This document shows, in pieces, positions 57,213-64,000 of a DNA stretch of 64,000 nucleotides. The notes under the pieces were generated by a model. It searched no databases and was not told where the DNA came from. It saw only the letters and a program-made list of their open reading frames with translations. The DNA comes from JAOUEA01 sp963810915 (lineage in GTDB: Bacteria > Actinomycetota > UBA4738 > HRBIN12), in the NCBI GenBank assembly GCA_963810915.1, contig CAWEPH010000006.1, positions 682,001 to 746,000 on the forward strand, in the 5' to 3' direction. Position 1 is the first letter of the stretch. Every line of letters starts with the position of its first letter. The position numbers and the translations under genes were made by a program.

Positions 57213-57947
57213 ATGACTATGGTTACCGCAAGGGGGACTGCTCTGGCTCCGACCGCGCATGGTGCCAACCGCGCCACGGCTCCCGTCGGCCGCGTGTTGA
57301 TGATCGATGACGAGCCGCGGATCTTGAACTTCGTTCGGCGCGGGCTCGAGGCTGAGGGCCTGGAAGTCGACGAGGCCTCCTCGGGCCAGGAGGGTCTCGA
57401 TCTGGCGCTCGGACGGCGGTACGACCTCGTGATCCTGGACCTCGTGATGCCGGGTCTAGACGGGAACCAGGTGCTCAGGCGGCTCCTCGAGCGACGGCCC
57501 GAGCAACAGGTACTCGTGCTTTCGGCACTGAACGACACCGCCTCGAAGGTACGCAGCCTCGAGCGTGGGGCGGAGGACTACATCGCCAAACCGTTCTCCT
57601 TGCAGGAGCTGCTCGCTCGGGTGGAGGTCCGACTGCGCAACGCGCAGCGCGCGCACGAGACCCACCTGCGCTCGCGCGGCCTCTCGTTGGATGTGATCCA
57701 TCGGCGCGCCGACACCGGTGCCGGCCCGGTGCCGCTCGCAGATCGAGAGTTCCTCCTGTTGCGCGAGTTGATGCGCGATGCGGGTCGCACGGTGTCGAAG
57801 GAGCGCCTGTTGTCGTCGGTGTGGGGGTATCACTTCGATCCGGAGTCCAACGTCGTCGACGTCTACGTCCGCCGACTTCGGGCCAAGCTCGGCGCCGCCA
57901 CGATCGTGACGGAGCGGGGAGTGGGGTATCGTGTCGATCCGCCGTGA
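57213..57947 (+). CDS. OmpR-type response regulator
   Basis: Regulator of 244 residues. The receiver has IDDEPR, phospho-acceptor Asp76 (DLVILDLVMPG) and Lys in YIAKPFS. The winged-helix domain ends RTVSKERLLSSVWGYHFDPESNVVDVYVRRLRAKLG. A 25-residue Ala/Thr-rich head precedes the receiver. It forms an operon with the kinase, overlapping by four bases, and through it with ctaG. Confidence 0.9.
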   Translation: MTMVTARGTALAPTAHGANRATAPVGRVLMIDDEPRILNFVRRGLEAEGLEVDEASSGQEGLDLALGRRYDLVILDLVMPGLDGNQVLRRLLERRPEQQVLVLSALNDTASKVRSLERGAEDYIAKPFSLQELLARVEVRLRNAQRAHETHLRSRGLSLDVIHRRADTGAGPVPLADREFLLLRELMRDAGRTVSKERLLSSVWGYHFDPESNVVDVYVRRLRAKLGAATIVTERGVGYRVDPP

Positions 57948-59050
57948 GCACGTCCGAGTGGCCCGCTCGCGACCGGTGGATCGACGTCGCCTGGGTGCTG
58001 TTCTCGCTCGCCAACCTCGCTTCCATGATGCTCATCCCCCAATGGGAGACGGTGCCGTTCCACTTCATCTGGGTGAGCTTGACGATCCTGTACGGGTTCC
58101 GCGTGTGGCGCACGCGGCCGACCGTCGTGATCCTCGCGCTGGTGATGGCCACGACCGGCGCAGTCATCTACCTCGACGTGACACGTGGGGGTCAGCAGCT
58201 CGACGAGATCACCGAAGTGCCGCTGATGGCCGCCATGTTCGCGGCGATGGTGTGGCATGCGCGGCGTCGACTGACGGCCACCGAGGAAACGGAACGCGTT
58301 TCCTTGGACAACCTTCGCCTCCTCGAGCGCGAGCGCCGCTTCGTCCAGGACGCCTCCCATGAGCTCCGCACCCCGATCACGGTGGCCCTCGGCCACGCAG
58401 AGCTGATCCAACGGCAGACGGTCGACCCCACCATCGGGCAGGATGCCGCGGTGATCAGCGACGAGCTGATGCGGTTGCGCAGGCTCGCCGATCGTCTCTT
58501 GCTCCTTGCGAGCTCGGAGGATCTCGAGGTTCCCCAAACGGCTCCGATCGGCGTGGAGCAGCTCGTGGTCGAGGCCGTGAATCGATGGGCGGCGACACCG
58601 CGGCGGTGGATCCTGTCCACCACCGAGGAGGTGTTGGTGCTCGCCGACGCCAACAGGCTCGCCGTCGCGATCGACGCCGTGATCGAGAACGCGGTGCAGC
58701 ATACCGGTGAGGCGGACACGATCGGATTGGGCGTCGAGCGACGCGGTACCGAAGCGGTGATCTGGATCCGTGATACGGGAACGGGGATCGCGGCCGCGGA
58801 CCTGGATCGGATCTTCGATCGGTTCGCCCGGTCCTATCCGGGTCGAAGCAGACACACCGGTGGGTTCGGTCTCGGACTGCCGATCGTGCAGGCCATCGTC
58901 GAGGGGCACGGAGGCTCGGTGCGCGTCGACAGCGTCGAGGGAGCCTGGACGCGGTTCGAGATCGCACTGCCGGTGGCTCGACAGGTCATCGGCCCGGAGC
59001 TCGATGACGTCGTGATGGTGGACGGGGATACTCGTGATCCCGTCGGTTGA
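57944..59050 (+). CDS. Membrane sensor histidine kinase
   Basis: Kinase of 368 residues with four membrane segments in the first 105 residues and almost no extracytoplasmic domain, so it may sense within the membrane. The H box ASHELRTPITVALGHAE contains His139; the N box AVIENAVQHTGEADTI, G1 DTGTGIAAADLDRIFDRF and G2 GGFGLGLPIV are intact. GTG 57944 overlaps the regulator stop, and ctaG starts inside its end. It may adjust oxidase assembly to redox or oxygen state (inference from context). Confidence 0.88.
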   Translation: MSTSEWPARDRWIDVAWVLFSLANLASMMLIPQWETVPFHFIWVSLTILYGFRVWRTRPTVVILALVMATTGAVIYLDVTRGGQQLDEITEVPLMAAMFAAMVWHARRRLTATEETERVSLDNLRLLERERRFVQDASHELRTPITVALGHAELIQRQTVDPTIGQDAAVISDELMRLRRLADRLLLLASSEDLEVPQTAPIGVEQLVVEAVNRWAATPRRWILSTTEEVLVLADANRLAVAIDAVIENAVQHTGEADTIGLGVERRGTEAVIWIRDTGTGIAAADLDRIFDRFARSYPGRSRHTGGFGLGLPIVQAIVEGHGGSVRVDSVEGAWTRFEIALPVARQVIGPELDDVVMVDGDTRDPVG

Positions 59051-59882
59051 TCCGATCGCGCTGTGCGCGATCGTGGCGGCATTCGTGTACGCGAGCGCCG
59101 ACAGAAGCGTTCGGGGCGCGCGCGGCCGGCCCGCGCCGCGCGCCCGCCGAACGGCGTTCTACGCCGGTCTGGCGGTCGTCGTGCTCGCACTCACCGGACC
59201 GATCGATGCGTCGGTGGAGTCCTCGTTCTCGATGCACATGGTCCAGCATCTCCTGCTCACGATGGTGGCCGCGCCGCTGCTCCTGCTGGGGGCACCGCTG
59301 ACGCTTGCCCTCGCCGTGTGGCCGAGGGCCTCTCGTCGATCGTTCGTGCGCGTGCTGCACAGCGGCCCGGCGCGGTTCGTCTCCAACCCGCTCGTCGCCT
59401 GGACGTCGTTCTTCGCCGTGCTGTGGATGGCTCACCTCACCGGCCTGTACGAGGCCTCACTGCGCAGCAACGGGATCCATGCGGGCGAACATCTCGCGTT
59501 CCTCGCGGCCGCGCTGGTGTTCTGGGCGCCGATCGTCCGCGCGGATCCATCGCCTTCTGTGTTGTCCTACCCGGCGAAGATCCTGTATCTGTTCGTGGCG
59601 ATGCCGGCGATGGCGCTCCTCGGTCTGACGATCGTGAGTGCACGGCAGGTGCTGTACCCGACCTATGCGACTGCGGAGGGCGTGGCTCGCGCACTCGCCG
59701 ACCAGCGGACGGCCGGGGCGATCATGTGGGCCGGAACGATGATCCTGATCGTCCCGGCGCTCGGGGTCGTGCTGTGGGAGTGGATGGCCGCCGATGAACG
59801 CGAGGCCCGCCGGGTGGATGCCCGACTCGGACGTGCCGAAGTGATCGATGCGTTCGATGCGATCGAGGAAGGTGCCAGATGA
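59034..59882 (+). CDS. ctaG: Cytochrome c oxidase assembly factor CtaG (caa3 type)
   Basis: Membrane protein of 282 residues with about seven segments. MHMVQHLLLTMVAAPLLLLGAPL and GIHAGEHLAFLAAALVFWAP are the CtaG blocks, with His residues that may handle copper. It helps assemble the copper centres of cytochrome c oxidase, whose operon is convergent just downstream. GTG 59034 overlaps the kinase gene by 17 bases, suggesting one transcript with the two-component system. Confidence 0.85.
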   Translation: MIPSVDPIALCAIVAAFVYASADRSVRGARGRPAPRARRTAFYAGLAVVVLALTGPIDASVESSFSMHMVQHLLLTMVAAPLLLLGAPLTLALAVWPRASRRSFVRVLHSGPARFVSNPLVAWTSFFAVLWMAHLTGLYEASLRSNGIHAGEHLAFLAAALVFWAPIVRADPSPSVLSYPAKILYLFVAMPAMALLGLTIVSARQVLYPTYATAEGVARALADQRTAGAIMWAGTMILIVPALGVVLWEWMAADEREARRVDARLGRAEVIDAFDAIEEGAR

Positions 59883-60061
59883 GTGCGAAGGATCGATGCC
59901 TCCGTTGTCGGGGACCGGTGGCCGAGGGAGTTGGCGTTTGTTCGCGCTGCAACCCCGCGGGCCTGCCGGGTCCCAGCCCCACGCAGTATCACGCGACGGT
60001 GTTCCTCGTGGTGATCGTCAGCATGGTGCTGACCGTGGCGGTCCTGATCGCGCGCGGCTAG
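59879..60061 (+). CDS. Small zinc-ribbon membrane protein
   Basis: Protein of 60 residues. CLRCRG and CSRCN form a CxxC-x11-CxxC zinc ribbon, followed by one membrane segment (VFLVVIVSMVLTVAVLIA). ATG overlaps the ctaG stop (ATGA). It is too small for an enzyme; a tethering or assembly role near the oxidase is a guess. Confidence 0.7.
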   Translation: MSAKDRCLRCRGPVAEGVGVCSRCNPAGLPGPSPTQYHATVFLVVIVSMVLTVAVLIARG

Positions 60062-60066
60062 CGGAG

Positions 60067-60435
60067 TCAGCGCCCGGCGGCGTGGGATCGAGCGACGTCG
60101 CGGAGCCACCCTGCGGCGCAAAGCACGAACGCGACGCCACCGGGGATCAGGATCCACGGACTGACGATCAGCCCGAGCCCGATGATCACGGCCGAGATCG
60201 CGAACCCGAGCGGCCAGATCGTCGGCGCCACGTGGATCTCTGTTCCTTCCTCAGAGGGTCGCTCCGCCTCCTGTCGCGCGACGCGTCGAGCGACCAAGGC
60301 GAGGAACCAGAACGTAGCCGACCCGACCAGCAGCAGCGTGGTGCCGGCGGGCTCGTGGCTCGTGACGCCGTAGACGCTCCCCGCGACGAGGAGGAACAAG
60401 CCCAGCCACATGCAGATGCGGGAGAGGGAGCTCAC
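60067..60435 (-). CDS. ctaF: Cytochrome c oxidase subunit IV (actinobacterial type)
   Basis: Protein of 122 residues with four membrane segments in two pairs split by the soluble EEGTEIHVAPTIWPLGFA. Length, topology and position after ctaE match the small subunit IV of actinobacterial aa3 oxidases. GTG at 60435 overlaps the ctaE stop region. It stabilises the complex rather than carrying cofactors. Confidence 0.75.
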   Translation of the reverse strand: MSSLSRICMWLGLFLLVAGSVYGVTSHEPAGTTLLLVGSATFWFLALVARRVARQEAERPSEEGTEIHVAPTIWPLGFAISAVIIGLGLIVSPWILIPGGVAFVLCAAGWLRDVARSHAAGR

Positions 60436-60439
60436 GCCA

Positions 60440-61027
60440 TCACCTCGGGGTCAGCAGGTAGAAGACGGTGAACAGACACAGCCAGACGACGTCGACGAAG
60501 TCCCAATAGATCGCGCCTGCCGCGAGCGGATCGTGGTGGGTGGCGGACAACCGGCCACGCCAGCTCTGACCGAACACGAGGGCGAGGAACACGACACCAC
60601 CGAGCACGTGGGCCATGTGGATCCCAGTCATCACGTAGAACAGCGTGCCGAACACGCCGTCCTTCAGTCCGAATCCCAACTGCGAGTAGTCGTACAACTG
60701 CAGCGAGAGGAAGCAGATCCCCAGCACGATCGTCACCCCGAGCCAGACCGTGGAGCGTCTGATGGAGCCGCTCCTGATCGATCGCAGCGACAACTGGATC
60801 GTGATGCTGCTGATCACCAGGATCACGGTCAGGATCGAGGCGATGTCGATCTTCAGGTGCGGTGTGCCCGCGGGTGGCCACTCGGGTGCGTTGGCCTTGA
60901 TCGTGAAGTATCCACCGAAGAACGCGGCGAAGAACATCGCCTCGGACGCCACGAACAAGACCATCCCGAGGACCGGACCGCTCATCTCGGGTCGCGCGCG
61001 CTGCTTCGTGACCGTGACATCGCTCAT
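60440..61027 (-). CDS. ctaE: Cytochrome c oxidase subunit III
   Basis: Protein of 195 residues with five membrane segments. LGMVLFVASEAMFFAAFFGGYF, GTLFYVMTGIHMAHVLGGVVFLALV and YWDFVDVVWLCLFTVFYL are the family blocks, the last with the conserved W-D/H-x-V-D-V pattern. No cofactor is bound. The ATG at 61027 overlaps the ctaD stop. Confidence 0.9.
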   Translation of the reverse strand: MSDVTVTKQRARPEMSGPVLGMVLFVASEAMFFAAFFGGYFTIKANAPEWPPAGTPHLKIDIASILTVILVISSITIQLSLRSIRSGSIRRSTVWLGVTIVLGICFLSLQLYDYSQLGFGLKDGVFGTLFYVMTGIHMAHVLGGVVFLALVFGQSWRGRLSATHHDPLAAGAIYWDFVDVVWLCLFTVFYLLTPR

Positions 61028-62649
61028 GCGGAAGGCTCCTTCCCTGCCATGCGTTGGTCGTAGACGGGGCGATCCGAGTGGATCGGCGGCAGGGAATCGA
61101 AGTTGTGCGCGGGCGGCGGAGACGTGGTGGCCCATTCCAGGGTGTTGCCGCCCCAGGGATCGTCCGGGGCGGTACGCGGCTTACGCAGGGTGACGAAGAG
61201 ATTGATGAAGAACAGGAGCATCGCCACGGCGATCGTGAACGCACCGATCGTCGACAGCAGGTTCAGGAAGCTCCAGCCGAGATCCGGCGGGTAGTCGGCG
61301 ATGCGGCGCGGCATCCCGCGCAGGCCGAGGATATGCATCGGGAAGAAGGTCAGGTTGAACCCGACGAGCTGCAGCCAGAACTGCCAGAGGCCCAGTCGGC
61401 GAGACAGCATCCGCCCGGTCATCTTCGGGAACCAATAGAACATCCCTGCGAAGACGCCGAACAGGGTGCCGCCGAACAGGACGTAGTGGAGATGCGCAAC
61501 CACCCAGTACGTGTCGTGGATCGCGAAGTCCATGGCCGGCGACGCGGACCAGACGCCGTCGATCCCGCCGATCAGGAACATGGCGATGAAGCCGAGGGCG
61601 AACAGCATCGGCGGCTCGAAGCGCAGCCGTCCACGCCAGAGCGTGCCGAGCCAGATGAAGAACAGGACCCCGGTCGGGATCGAGATCATCTCGGTGGTGA
61701 CGCTGAAGAACGGCAGCTCGACGGCACCGGTCGCGAACATGTGGTGGGCCCAGACGCTGAACGACAGTGCGGTGATCAGCAGGAAGGACAGGACCACGCC
61801 ACGGTAGCTGAAGATCGGGCGCCCCGAGAATACGGAGACGATCTCGGTCACGATCCCCCAGGCACCCAGTATCAGCATGTACACCTCGGGGTGGCCGAAG
61901 AACCAGAACACGTGCTGCCACAGGATCACGACGCCGCCCCGATCTGGGTCGAAGAACACGGTGCCGAGCTGCCGATCCGCGAAGACCATCAGCAGGCCCG
62001 CCGTCAGCACGGGCGCGGCGAGGATCACGAGGAGCGAGGTCGCCAAGATGCTCCAGGTGAACACCGGCATGCGCATCATCGTCATCCCGGGTGCGCGCAT
62101 CCGCAGGATCGTCACGATGAAGTTGATCCCGCCGAGGATCGACGCGGTGCCGACGATCATCAGCCCGATCAGCCAGAGGTCCTCGCCCGTGCCCAGCTGC
62201 TCGGACAAGGGGGGGTAGTTCGTCCAGCCGGCGGCGGCGCTGCCACCCTTCGCGAGGAACCCCGACAGGATCGTCAGCCCGCCGACCGGCAGCAGCCAGA
62301 ACGACAGCGCGTTGATCCGGGGGAACGCCATGTCGAGCGCCCCTATCTGCAGCGGCACGAAGTAGTTCCCGAAGCCGGCGAGCAGCGGGAAGATCACCAG
62401 GAAGATCATGAGCGTGCCGTGCAACGTGAAGATCTGGTTGTAGGCATGGGGAGCGAAGACCTGCGTGCCCGGGCGTGCGAGCTCCGTCCGCATCAGCAAC
62501 GCGAATACCCCTGCGATCACGAAGAACGCGAAGCTGTTGATCAGGTAGAGGATCCCGATCTTCTTGTGATCCGTCGTGGTCAGCCACGTCTTCCATCCGC
62601 GCTCGGGCTCGGGAGCCAGCTGGGCGGCAGGAGCCTCGGTTATCGCCAT
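61024..62649 (-). CDS. ctaD: Cytochrome c oxidase subunit I
   Basis: Catalytic heme-copper subunit of 541 residues with 12 membrane segments. Heme ligands lie in FTLHGTLMIF and VAHLHYVLFGG; the CuB ligands are His in FWFFGHPEVYMLIL with its cross-linked Tyr, plus the WAHHMF pair. The D-channel start (N near FGNYFVPLQIGALDMAFPRINALSFWL) is kept, so it should pump protons (type A family). The ctaC gene lies just upstream. Confidence 0.95.
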   Translation of the reverse strand: MAITEAPAAQLAPEPERGWKTWLTTTDHKKIGILYLINSFAFFVIAGVFALLMRTELARPGTQVFAPHAYNQIFTLHGTLMIFLVIFPLLAGFGNYFVPLQIGALDMAFPRINALSFWLLPVGGLTILSGFLAKGGSAAAGWTNYPPLSEQLGTGEDLWLIGLMIVGTASILGGINFIVTILRMRAPGMTMMRMPVFTWSILATSLLVILAAPVLTAGLLMVFADRQLGTVFFDPDRGGVVILWQHVFWFFGHPEVYMLILGAWGIVTEIVSVFSGRPIFSYRGVVLSFLLITALSFSVWAHHMFATGAVELPFFSVTTEMISIPTGVLFFIWLGTLWRGRLRFEPPMLFALGFIAMFLIGGIDGVWSASPAMDFAIHDTYWVVAHLHYVLFGGTLFGVFAGMFYWFPKMTGRMLSRRLGLWQFWLQLVGFNLTFFPMHILGLRGMPRRIADYPPDLGWSFLNLLSTIGAFTIAVAMLLFFINLFVTLRKPRTAPDDPWGGNTLEWATTSPPPAHNFDSLPPIHSDRPVYDQRMAGKEPSA

Positions 62650-62665
62650 CGCTGATCCTCCAGGT

Positions 62666-63724
62666 TCATGGCGGCGGCGCGACGATGAACGCGCCCGACA
62701 TGGCTGGGCCGTGCACATCGCATTGGAAGTAGTAGTGCCCGGGCGGCAGTCCCGACACGTCCAAGACCTCGTTCGCGACGCCGGTGATCTTCGGAGACGT
62801 GAAGAACCTCTTGTTCTCGAAGAAGCTGTCGTAGATCGAGAAGTTGTGCTCGATCCCAGCGTCCTCGTTCGTGATGTTCACGGTGAACGGCGTGTTCTCA
62901 GGAACGGCGAGGCAATACTGGTTCCACGAGATGTTGGATGCGATGAGCGACAGGTCGGTGCCGTCCACCTCGCAGGTGACGCCCTTGGCCGCCTTGCGCT
63001 GCTGGAGTATCCACGCCTGGTAGTCGACCGACGAGACGACCTGCACCGCGAACGTCATCTTCGAATGCCACAGACCACAGAACTCGGCGCACTGGGCATG
63101 GAACGTGCCGATCTTCGTCGGCGTGAACTCGAACGTGGTCGTTCGGCCGGGGATGGCATCGCGCTTGAACAGAAGGTCGGGCACGAAGAAGGAATGGATC
63201 ACGTCTCGCGACGTCAGTTTGATCTGGACCGTCTCATCGACGGGCAGGACCATGACCGCCGGCGTCTGGGGCTTGTCCGCGGAGGCCGTCTTGCCCGCCA
63301 CGAAGATCCCCTCGCTCAGGTACAGGAACGTCCATTCCCACTGGAACCCTTCCACCTTGATCTGCACCTGCGGTGCCGGCTGGTCCTGCAATTGCATCAG
63401 CGTCTGCTCGCCGAACGGGAACAGCACGGCCACGATCACGGCGGGGATCGCGAAGAACACGACCAACGATCGGTTGCCGCCGACCGACTGCGCCGCGTCC
63501 GTATCGTCGCGCTTGCGGTAGCGGATGATGCACCAGATCAGGAGCGCTTCCACGGCGATGAACACCGGCAAGGCGAGCGCCATGATCACGAGGTACAACT
63601 GGTGGACGTCGTTGCCGGTGGGCGAGATCCCCTGCTTGGCGCAGCCCGCCAGGAGCAGCGTCGCCGGCACGCCGGCGATCCACCGGGAAGCTCGACTCGA
63701 ACGAACCCCGCCGGCCGGCTTCAT
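62666..63724 (-). CDS. ctaC: Cytochrome c oxidase subunit II with extra blue-copper domain
   Basis: A lipobox (LLLAGC, Cys28) and two membrane segments precede the CuA cupredoxin domain, whose ligands are His177, Cys212, Glu214 (backbone), Cys216, His220 and Met223. The protein then continues for about 100 residues as a second cupredoxin (about 252-352). His293, Cys335, His338 and Met342 supply a complete type-1 copper set. The extra domain probably docks as a built-in electron donor to CuA. Total length is 352 residues, longer than plain subunit II. Confidence 0.9.
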   Translation of the reverse strand: MKPAGGVRSSRASRWIAGVPATLLLAGCAKQGISPTGNDVHQLYLVIMALALPVFIAVEALLIWCIIRYRKRDDTDAAQSVGGNRSLVVFFAIPAVIVAVLFPFGEQTLMQLQDQPAPQVQIKVEGFQWEWTFLYLSEGIFVAGKTASADKPQTPAVMVLPVDETVQIKLTSRDVIHSFFVPDLLFKRDAIPGRTTTFEFTPTKIGTFHAQCAEFCGLWHSKMTFAVQVVSSVDYQAWILQQRKAAKGVTCEVDGTDLSLIASNISWNQYCLAVPENTPFTVNITNEDAGIEHNFSIYDSFFENKRFFTSPKITGVANEVLDVSGLPPGHYYFQCDVHGPAMSGAFIVAPPP

Positions 63725-63730
63725 CCCTGA

Positions 63731-63997
63731 TCAGGACACGGTGAAGGAGGTGACCATGCCCTTGGCGGCATGCGGCGGTCCATCCTCGCCGCCGCTCTGG
63801 GTACCGGTTTGCCAGCAGGCGAACGCGTAGGTGCCTGGGGGCAGGTTCAAGATCTCCACGATGCCGGCGCCCGTGTCTACCGCGCCGAAGTCGCCACCGA
63901 TGTGCAGCCAGTCATCCTCCGAGGATGCGCCGTCGGTCTTGGCCGCGTCGATGACGTCCTGAGCGGTCTTCCCGGCCGGCAAGGCGATCGGGATCAT
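63731..63997 (-). CDS. Cupredoxin-like protein, start beyond the window
   Basis: The frame is open to the right edge of the window, so the true N-terminus is probably missing and the ATG at 63997 may be internal. The end, LPPGTYAFACWQTGTQSGGEDGPPHAAKGMVTSFTV, resembles the final strands of small plastocyanin-like proteins, with Cys, His and Met at plausible type-1 copper positions although the Cys-His loop is long. It lies seven bases upstream of ctaC, so it belongs to the oxidase operon. Confidence 0.65.
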   Translation of the reverse strand: MIPIALPAGKTAQDVIDAAKTDGASSEDDWLHIGGDFGAVDTGAGIVEILNLPPGTYAFACWQTGTQSGGEDGPPHAAKGMVTSFTVS

Positions 63998-64000
63998 CTC

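Overview
The window is about 70% GC and densely coded, with GTG/TTG starts, frequent 4-base ATGA/GTGA overlaps, an F420-type nitroreductase-family enzyme and an actinobacterial ctaC-ctaD-ctaE-ctaF oxidase cluster. I read it as the chromosome of a high-GC, aerobic, probably deep-branching actinomycetote. The rank below phylum is not decidable here. About 22 places show one protein continuing across a one- or two-base frame jump (four in ugd alone). The downstream frames stay conserved, so most look like base-calling indels in a draft assembly rather than real pseudogenes. I annotate those as single genes and note each jump.

Layout: (1) 1-2.6 kb: a CsoR/CstR-family regulator, a TauE-type exporter with an ICMT-like methyltransferase, a hemerythrin and tRNA-Thr(GGT). 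(2) 2.65-23.0 kb: an exopolysaccharide locus. It holds secreted proteins at both ends (a metallophosphoesterase and a PKD protein, both with DNRLRE-like tails), Ugd and an epimerase, two P-loop kinases (one fused to a nucleotidyltransferase-like domain), Wzz-, Wzy- and Wzx-type proteins, a cytoplasmic histidine kinase with two LuxR-type response regulators, a glycosyltransferase, an initiating sugar-phosphate transferase and a sulfotransferase. (3) 23.0-28.3 kb: a DUF192 protein, a CxxC protein, then a sulfate ABC operon (sbp-cysT-cysW-cysA-DUF2292) behind a structured leader. (4) 28.3-31.2 kb: a P-loop ATPase with its own palindrome and a poorly known two-gene unit. (5) 31.2-51.6 kb: two large arylsulfatases, two related DUF1269-like proteins, an anaerobic-type sulfatase maturase, a SulP transporter fused to STAS and cyclic-nucleotide domains, a Crp regulator, a PRMT-like methyltransferase and assorted small enzymes. 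(6) 51.6-57 kb: a P-type ATPase, PPK2, a deazaflavin-type enzyme and a DUF4386 protein. (7) 57.2-64 kb: a two-component system joined to ctaG, and a cytochrome c oxidase operon whose CuA subunit carries an extra blue-copper domain.

Two themes tie the window together. The first is sulfur: sulfate import, sulfotransfer onto a polymer, sulfatases and their maturase, sulfite/sulfonate export and a persulfide-type sensor. The second is a regulatory signature in the polysaccharide locus: a 17-bp palindrome (ACGTAG-N5-CTACGT) whose centre lies 41-42 bases upstream of a TANNNT -10 box in at least five upstream regions, on both strands and in front of both secreted-protein genes. The response regulators encoded inside the locus are the obvious candidate readers. 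I consider this the most interesting undescribed system in the window.
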